Shown here piece after piece: positions 24,994 through 31,900 of a stretch of 33,632 bases of DNA. The stretch covers positions 1 to 33,632 of the forward strand of contig JAQTQG010000016.1 of the NCBI GenBank assembly GCA_028712375.1, read 5' to 3'. A program made the translations under genes and the position numbers. Every line of letters begins with the position of its first letter. The stretch's first letter is position 1. This DNA is from Candidatus Omnitrophota bacterium. Lineage in GTDB: Bacteria > Omnitrophota > Gorgyraeia > Gygaellales > Profunditerraquicolaceae. Under the pieces are notes generated by a model. It ran no database searches. It was given only the letters and a program-made list of their open reading frames with translations, and was not told where the DNA came from.

Positions 24994-27729
24994 TTACGAG
25001 CTGCCGGGACAAGCAAACAAAGAATGGCAAGAAAGTATATCGATGTTCGTCATACCGGCGTGTTTACATCCAATACAAACATTGTGCTCCCCGCCGTCAG
25101 GAGCGGATCGGTATTTGATATACCGGCGAGCCTGCCTGAACAAACTGTTATTCCAGATTTCGCTGAATGGCTGCTGGAAGACATTCCCAAAGTCATCTTT
25201 TTCGTCTTCCACCGAACAACACGCTGAAACCGAACCATTGGGATTAATTACGATTTCTTCCCAGGGCCAATTACACGCTTTGTTTGGCGTTTGTTTAAAG
25301 TACCCCGAAGTATTTTTTTCTTTATTTTTTGTCTTTCGGTAATGGCTATAGTTCTTATTTAAAGGAAACCAATCCGGATTGCCGATAAAAGCTTTAGTAA
25401 TTGAAACGCTGTCTACCCCTAAATCCTGGCCGATTTTCTTTACCAGATCAATCTCGTGTTCATTATGCCTAAAAACTAAAAACTGCCAGCAAATATACGG
25501 ATTAGGCCTCCCTAAATGGTTTCTTTTTTTAATTAAGATCTTTAAATTGTTGATTGCGGTATCGAAATCCCCACCCACCCGGTATTTTGAATATGTCTGG
25601 GAGGTTGCCCCGTCTATAGAAACAATGAGTTTATCCAATCCAGACAGAATAATATCTTCGGCTGTTTTTTCATTAAGTAGATTTAAATTTGAATCTACCT
25701 TGGTATCAATCTTAAACTGCTTGGCGTATTTTATGAATTGCGCAAGGTTAGGATTTAAGAAAGGCTCTCCCCAATTACAAAAATCTGCATGAATTAAATA
25801 AGGCCCTAACTCATCTATAACTTTCTTAAAATTATCGAAAGTTAATATGCTTTTTTCACGCGTTCCCCGAGATTGGCCGGTTGGACAAAAAGGGCACTTT
25901 AAATTACAAGAATTAGCCGGATCAATCGTTAACCAATAGGGGTATCCGGAAAGATACTGCTGGCGAGCTTCTTTCTCCCGCTCAATAAGCAGGAAATTAT
26001 TTAACTTATCTTGCAGGCCAAGCTTAAGCAAAGCATCCTTAACTTTTTCCTGCACCGGTGTTAAATTTGAAGTTAATTCCACCGAATCCGGTTTATCTTT
26101 ATCCAAAACAACTCGAATTCCGGTTTTGGCGGTTTTTAAAAAATCCCACCGGCCGGCAGACTTGCTCTTATTTTTATTTTTTAGTTTATTCTGGCATTCG
26201 GTTATTTTTTTTAAAGTGGTGCCGTTACGCGATTCAAGCTTAAGAGATTTCTGAAAACACTCTAGCGCCAGGGGATAGTCTTTTTTGAATAAAAAATAAT
26301 CGCCCAGCAATAACCATTTATCCGGTTTAACCTTTAGAACTCCGGATGTTTCCGGTAGCCCTAAAGCAAGCGCCAGCCGGCAAAATTCTTCATAGCGGCG
26401 GAACCGGTCTAAATAAGTATTGTTTTCGGCCTCCCAATAAAGATGATGTTGTGCATTAACAATCCCCAGCTCTTGAGCATGAGTATAAAGATACGTTCCC
26501 TTGTCAATCACGCAAAAAGACTGGCTGGCTAAAACTGAGTCAATATTTTCCCTGTTTCTTTGCAGAAACTCCAGGGTTTTCTTGAAGTCTTCCTCGGTTT
26601 CTGTCGGAATGCCGAACATAAAATTAGCCTGGGTGCCAATTCGTGCCTGATGCGTATTCTCCAGCACCTCCTCAGCATTAGCAATTGAAAAATGCTTATG
26701 CATATTTTTAACTACCCGCTGCGAACCGCTCTCAATACCATAGCCAAGCCATTCACATCCGGCCTTAGACATCTTCCCCAGAAGGTCTTTCGTCATCTCC
26801 GGACGAATAACTGCCTGCCCCGACCATTTTACTTTTAATCCGCTGCCGATCAATAAATCGCATAAAGCAGTTAACTCTTTAATATTACCGTTCAATAAAG
26901 AACCGATAAAATAAAAATAATTCACGCCTGGATACCTCTGTATTTGATACGCAATTTCCTCAAAAATCCGCTTGCCGCTCATAGAACGGAAAGTTTTCCA
27001 GAATTGCCACTCGCTGCAAAAATGGCAGCGGGTAAAACACCCCCGGCTATCCAATATCTCCAAACGTTCAGGTTGACGATAATGGCCCGAGAGAATATCT
27101 TTCCGGAAATCGCTATAATCCGGAAACGGCAAAAAATCCAAAGACTCTACCGGAAGGCGGTCGCCGCAATCAACTATTTTTTTCCCTTTTTTTAGTAAAG
27201 TTCCCGGTGAAAATTCTACACGCCCCTCTGTATCGAAAATCGTAGCTAGTTCCGGCAATGTTTCATCGCCTTCTCCCACCGCAACAATATCCACCGCATC
27301 CTCTTTAATCAATTCCTTGCCTCTTAATTCCCGGGAACAATCTGAACCTCCAAAAATAATAATCCTATCTTTATCCGCTTTTTTTATTCTCCGGGCAAGT
27401 TCTAAACTAACCAGCAAAGAAGAAAAGTGAATGGTAAAACCGATCATTTTTGCTTGAGTATCCAGGATCTTATCGATCTGAAAATTTATCATCCGCTCAT
27501 TAGCGGCAATAAATTCAGCAATCAAAGCACGGTTACTCCAAAACGAATACTGGTCTTTATCTTCCCACATTTTTTTATATTTATCCGGACCGCTGCAATA
27601 CAAGGCATTATTTAAATCGAACCCGAATGCTTTATGCCCTTTATTGCGCAGTATTGCCGATAGCAGCGCTACCGAATACGGCGGACAGTCCCGGCCCCAG
27701 CCAGGGCATTGAATTAAAGCCACTTTCAT
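24994..27729 (-). CDS. B12-binding radical SAM + radical SAM/SPASM fusion protein
   Basis: 911 residues. The N-terminal half is a B12-binding-type domain (MKVALIQCPGWG, DLNNALY, FGGSDCS, AVGEGDETL; no DxHxxG) plus radical SAM domain 1 with Cys231-235-238 (SRGCFTRCHFC), MSGKRIFEEI, YGIESGSQRVV and NFMFGIPTETEEDF. A TPR-like pair (LLGDYFLFKKDYPLALECFQ) and a basic linker lead to domain 2, with Cys608-612-615 (NSCNLKCPFC), NWGEPFLNP, SIDGATSQTY, WQFLVFRHNEHEID and a SPASM tail (ACNWPWEE, SACCSVE, CIGCKHAG). Domain 2 is nearly the same as the stand-alone protein at 942-2042, not the SCFFKQ type of the 20702 fusion. It overlaps the upstream SPASM gene by 4 nt. Confidence 0.93.
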   Translation of the reverse strand: MKVALIQCPGWGRDCPPYSVALLSAILRNKGHKAFGFDLNNALYCSGPDKYKKMWEDKDQYSFWSNRALIAEFIAANERMINFQIDKILDTQAKMIGFTIHFSSLLVSLELARRIKKADKDRIIIFGGSDCSRELRGKELIKEDAVDIVAVGEGDETLPELATIFDTEGRVEFSPGTLLKKGKKIVDCGDRLPVESLDFLPFPDYSDFRKDILSGHYRQPERLEILDSRGCFTRCHFCSEWQFWKTFRSMSGKRIFEEIAYQIQRYPGVNYFYFIGSLLNGNIKELTALCDLLIGSGLKVKWSGQAVIRPEMTKDLLGKMSKAGCEWLGYGIESGSQRVVKNMHKHFSIANAEEVLENTHQARIGTQANFMFGIPTETEEDFKKTLEFLQRNRENIDSVLASQSFCVIDKGTYLYTHAQELGIVNAQHHLYWEAENNTYLDRFRRYEEFCRLALALGLPETSGVLKVKPDKWLLLGDYFLFKKDYPLALECFQKSLKLESRNGTTLKKITECQNKLKNKNKSKSAGRWDFLKTAKTGIRVVLDKDKPDSVELTSNLTPVQEKVKDALLKLGLQDKLNNFLLIEREKEARQQYLSGYPYWLTIDPANSCNLKCPFCPTGQSRGTREKSILTFDNFKKVIDELGPYLIHADFCNWGEPFLNPNLAQFIKYAKQFKIDTKVDSNLNLLNEKTAEDIILSGLDKLIVSIDGATSQTYSKYRVGGDFDTAINNLKILIKKRNHLGRPNPYICWQFLVFRHNEHEIDLVKKIGQDLGVDSVSITKAFIGNPDWFPLNKNYSHYRKTKNKEKNTSGYFKQTPNKACNWPWEEIVINPNGSVSACCSVEDEKDDFGNVFQQPFSEIWNNSLFRQARRYIKYRSAPDGGEHNVCIGCKHAGMTNIDILSCHSLFACPGSS

Positions 27730-28889
27730 AATTTAATCCCTTTTAAAATCTTATCCCGGAAACCCGGTTTAAAATTTATATGTGCGCGTATATCATTAAC
27801 ATTCTCGCTGCGGTACTTATAACAATACTTACACCATTCTCCCGGGACATCATTAATTAAAGACTTGCGTAAATTTCTATAATGAAATCCGTTCCAGATT
27901 GTTTCAAAATCCACCTCCCCCAAATAACCAACATGGTCTCCGGCAAAACAACAGGGGAGAACAGAGCCTTCATTTTCTACATAAAAGTATTTCCACGGAT
28001 CACTGCAAATTCTTGGCAGATTTTGCAGCGGCTGTTGTCCAAAATAAGGTGGCAGTCTTAATGGCATCTTAAGCTTATGCGCTACTTGTTGAGCTTTTTT
28101 AAACGCAGAAACAGTAATCTCCTGCTTAAAGAAACAAGACAGTTTAATTTGGGAGTAATGAAAAATATTCATATAGTTGCACGCAACTTCATCTACTCCT
28201 AAGCTTGCGGCAAGTTTTATAAAATTCGGCAAATCTTCAATATTCAAAGTATTGGCGAGAAAAACTAGAACCAGGTAAGGAGCGGTGCTGTTTTTACGTG
28301 CCGATACTAACTGCTTAATCTTTAAAGTAATCTCATTAAAAATATTAAGCCGGGTTAAAACTTTATGCAATTGCGCAGAAGAAGCATGCAATGATACTTC
28401 CAGGGCAACTTTACTCTGAGTCACCCTGTCAAAAACCCCTTTATTCAATAAGGGAGTGCCATTGGTAGTATAGATTTTATTAACTTCCGGAATACTATGA
28501 TTAACGTAATCTAAGAAATCTTCAACTTCCGGCAAAAGCAATAATTCTCCAAAACCACAAAAATTAGCATAGCGGGCCCTGGAAAGAAGTCTGCCCAGCC
28601 TCGGTTCAAAAAATTCTTTATATCGTTGCAAAGTAAATATTTTTGGTTTCCCGCCTAGGCAAAAAACACATTGAGCGTTGCAATTATAATGCGCGCCAAG
28701 GCCCACTCCTTCCGGGGTAGATTCCAGGTGAATTTTACCGACATTATATTCAAAATCATTAAATAATAGATTTTTTTCGCGCGCGGAAAAATCCGTAGTA
28801 TTCTGCGTAACCCTTCTTTGCGCGGAAGCAACGATCTCTTCTTTAAGAATCCTAACTCGCTCTTGCCTTGAGTCCATATTAGCAATCAT
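27726..28889 (-). CDS. Radical SAM/SPASM protein of the SCFFKQ subfamily
   Basis: 387 residues. The cluster is Cys70-74-77 (YNCNAQCVFC) and is preceded by FEYNVGKIHLESTPEGV. It shares TLNIEDLPNFIKLAASLGVD, LSCFFKQEIT and the C-terminal CSDPWKYF, VLPCCFAG, WCKYC, VNDIRAH pattern with the second halves of the 18729 and 20702 proteins. It is the stand-alone form of that domain. The final CVNDFRSH cysteine of the paralogues is replaced (ENVNDIRAH), so the auxiliary cluster ligand set may differ. Start choice is uncertain: ATG at 28889 or 28877, neither with a strong Shine-Dalgarno. It lies 14 nt after the giant fusion gene. Confidence 0.92.
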   Translation of the reverse strand: MIANMDSRQERVRILKEEIVASAQRRVTQNTTDFSAREKNLLFNDFEYNVGKIHLESTPEGVGLGAHYNCNAQCVFCLGGKPKIFTLQRYKEFFEPRLGRLLSRARYANFCGFGELLLLPEVEDFLDYVNHSIPEVNKIYTTNGTPLLNKGVFDRVTQSKVALEVSLHASSAQLHKVLTRLNIFNEITLKIKQLVSARKNSTAPYLVLVFLANTLNIEDLPNFIKLAASLGVDEVACNYMNIFHYSQIKLSCFFKQEITVSAFKKAQQVAHKLKMPLRLPPYFGQQPLQNLPRICSDPWKYFYVENEGSVLPCCFAGDHVGYLGEVDFETIWNGFHYRNLRKSLINDVPGEWCKYCYKYRSENVNDIRAHINFKPGFRDKILKGIKL

Positions 28890-28903
28890 GCTTTAATAAC
28901 CCA

Positions 28904-31900
28904 TTATTTACACAGGGCTTTTTCTAAAACCGGGAATACCGTACACACCAGCCAACAATGGCATTCCCCGTCTTTAATGAAACTTCTCATATGCTGGGCT
29001 TTTTCCGAGTTCCAAAGCCTATCAAAACCCTCTTGCCGGATATTGCCTATCGAGCTGGCTTTATGCCCCGGGCAAAAATAACAATCACCATAAGGATTAA
29101 ACATGGCGAATTTAGCCCCGGCAACGCACTTCTTAAAGAACCGCTGAGGATTGGTTTGGTATTTAACAAGATGCGACCAATAATAAAGCTGTGAAATTAA
29201 ATACTTATCCTTAATCTTATCTAAAGAAGTGATCTTGCTGCCTTGCCCGATTTTCTCAACAATCCCCTGGGTAATTTGCATAACTTCTTTATTCGCGTAA
29301 TCTAAATCCCGCGGCGTCCAAATAAACTCCTCTCTAGCCTGCTTAGGAACAACAAACTGGGCGAAGAAATCCAACCCCTCGCTATCAGCAAATTGTTTAG
29401 CCGGAATTAATTGGTCCACATTATACGGAGTCAACGTAAAAGTTACCGAAAGCTTAACCTGCGGCAACTCTTTTTTACAATGATGAATAGTTTTATACAA
29501 TCCCGCAAAGGCTCCTTCAATCCCCCGGATTTTGTCATGCTCTTTGCCAATGCCATCAAGAGAGCTGCCTAACCAGAACGACTGAGGTTGAAACCGGTTA
29601 AGGACATCTTTGGTTTTATTCAAAATCTCCTCGGTGTTTATGCCATTAGTCAGTATACCGATAGAGCTTTGGGGAAGCTGCTTGCTAAAAAATCCACAGA
29701 GATCAACTATATCCTTTCTTAAAAATGGTTCCCCTCCGGAAAGAACAACAACTTTAGAGTTCCGCAGCAGGCGAGATTCCCCAACAAAAGATTTAATTTC
29801 ATCTAAAGATAACTCGTGGTTATCCTGAGACTTTCTTTTATGATAATCCCAAAGATCGCACATAATGCACTTACTATTACAATTATAAGTTAATTCCAAA
29901 TGCAGCTCTTCCGGGCCATTTACCGGTTCAGCGATATCATCGCCAAGTTGCGCAAGCTTACGGTCAACCAAACCATTAGTCCTGTCGATAGCTTTATCCG
30001 TTAAATAAAAGTTAAAATTATCATACCCGGCGTCAAAAAGCAGGCTTTTATATACCATATCCAACTTAGCCATATTTTTAAGCCAGCCGTATTTGTGCTC
30101 AACCAGGCGGCGGGCGTTAGCAACCAGGCTGGCTCTTAGTTCATCATCCGTCAATAATCTCACCACCTGTCTGGCAAACTCCCTGGGAGTATCCGCAATA
30201 AGAATTTCTTCCCCGTGCCGGGCATCAATTCCGCTAGAGCCGACGGTAGTAGAAACTACCGGAACACCGCTGGCCATTGCTTCCAGGACTTTCCCTTTAA
30301 TTCCTGCGCTGACACGGATACTATTAACAAATACCGCCGCATCCGCAAGATAAGGTTTAACATCCTCCACTTGCCCAACTAATGTTACATTGTCCTCCTG
30401 AGTCAGATTCTCAACATTCGCCGTGGGATGCGAACCAACAATTAGCAATTCCACATCCGGGACTATTTTTCTGATCAAAGGCAAAATCTTCTTCACAAAA
30501 TAAACAATTGCGTCTTCATTCGGATAATGCCGGTAATGGCCTACAAATATTAATTTTTTGGATTTAGGTAAGCTGCTTTCTAAAGTGAAATGCTTCAGGT
30601 CTACTCCGGTAGGCACCAAGGTAATGCTGCTTTTGGGGAAAAACCCGCGCAAAACATTCTCGTCTTCTTTAGACAGAGTAATAACCCGGTCAAGGCGCTT
30701 AAACTGCATATCATGAAAATAAATTCTTTTCAAATTATCCAGTAAAGGCCAGAAAAATTGATTATCTTTTTTGTAGTAAGATTTTTTAAACGAGAGGAAA
30801 CTAATATCATGCTCAGTATACACTATCGGCAGACACCCGGCATAATCAACCAAATACAATAATTCATTTGATTCAATATGCAGCATATCCAATGGCTTTG
30901 TCTCTCTGATCTCCTTAAGCTTATCTGCTAATTCCTGACTATAGCTGTAACCGAGTTTATATTGCTCAGGATAAAACTTTTGCGCGCTAAAATCCTGCCC
31001 TAAAGGCGATTTCGCATATACCGGATAAACTTCACTAAATATTTCTTTAAGTTGCGGCAGGTACTTTAATTCATCTCGGTGGTCAATCAGGCTAAGCAGG
31101 CTGAAATTATACCTGCTGGACAAAGCCTTAACTAAGTTATGTATTCTAATTTTACCCCCCATATTCAAAGGATAAGGGAGAAAACGGGAAATAATTAAGA
31201 TATTCGGCTTTTCCCCGGAAGGATGAGATAAGCCTCTTTTAATAAAATTCCCGTAATAAAGCATAATTTTATTAAATATCTTCTTATCCTCAAAATCTCG
31301 GATAAACCCTCTTTCCAGAAAACGGTGCAATAAAGTCTGCGGAAGATGATTAAGTGCCCAGAAAAAGCCTTTAAAAAAAGCGCCCCGGTTACGATAAAGA
31401 TTCCAAGGCAGAAGGTTCAAATGTTCTTTTAAAATATGCGGGTCCGTAATATTTTTCCAGGTAAATAACAGTTCGTTCTTAATCTCTTTGGGGCGTTCAT
31501 AAGTTAAAGTCGCTCTTCCTTTATGGTACATAAGGCTGGAGGGCTCATAAAGAACTTTCATCCCCCTTTTCCATGCCCGGTAGGATATATCAATATCCTC
31601 CCAACAGTTAGGCCGGTAAATCGGATCAAAACCACCGAGCCACAAAAAATCACTTTTACGAAAAACCATTGCGCCGCCGATAGCAAATATGGTCGGGGAT
31701 GCTTCACTAATTTTATCCCCGCTGCCAATCTCCGATTCATTCCATAAACGGATATAACCATTTTCATAATGCCCCATATGCATACCCCAGGCAAAAGTTT
31801 GCCGGTCCCATCCATAGAGTTTGGGAGTAACCGTAAAAATATCTTCATGCCGGTAGAGATGGCCTAATAATGGGTCCAGAAAATTTTTAGTCAGGATAAT

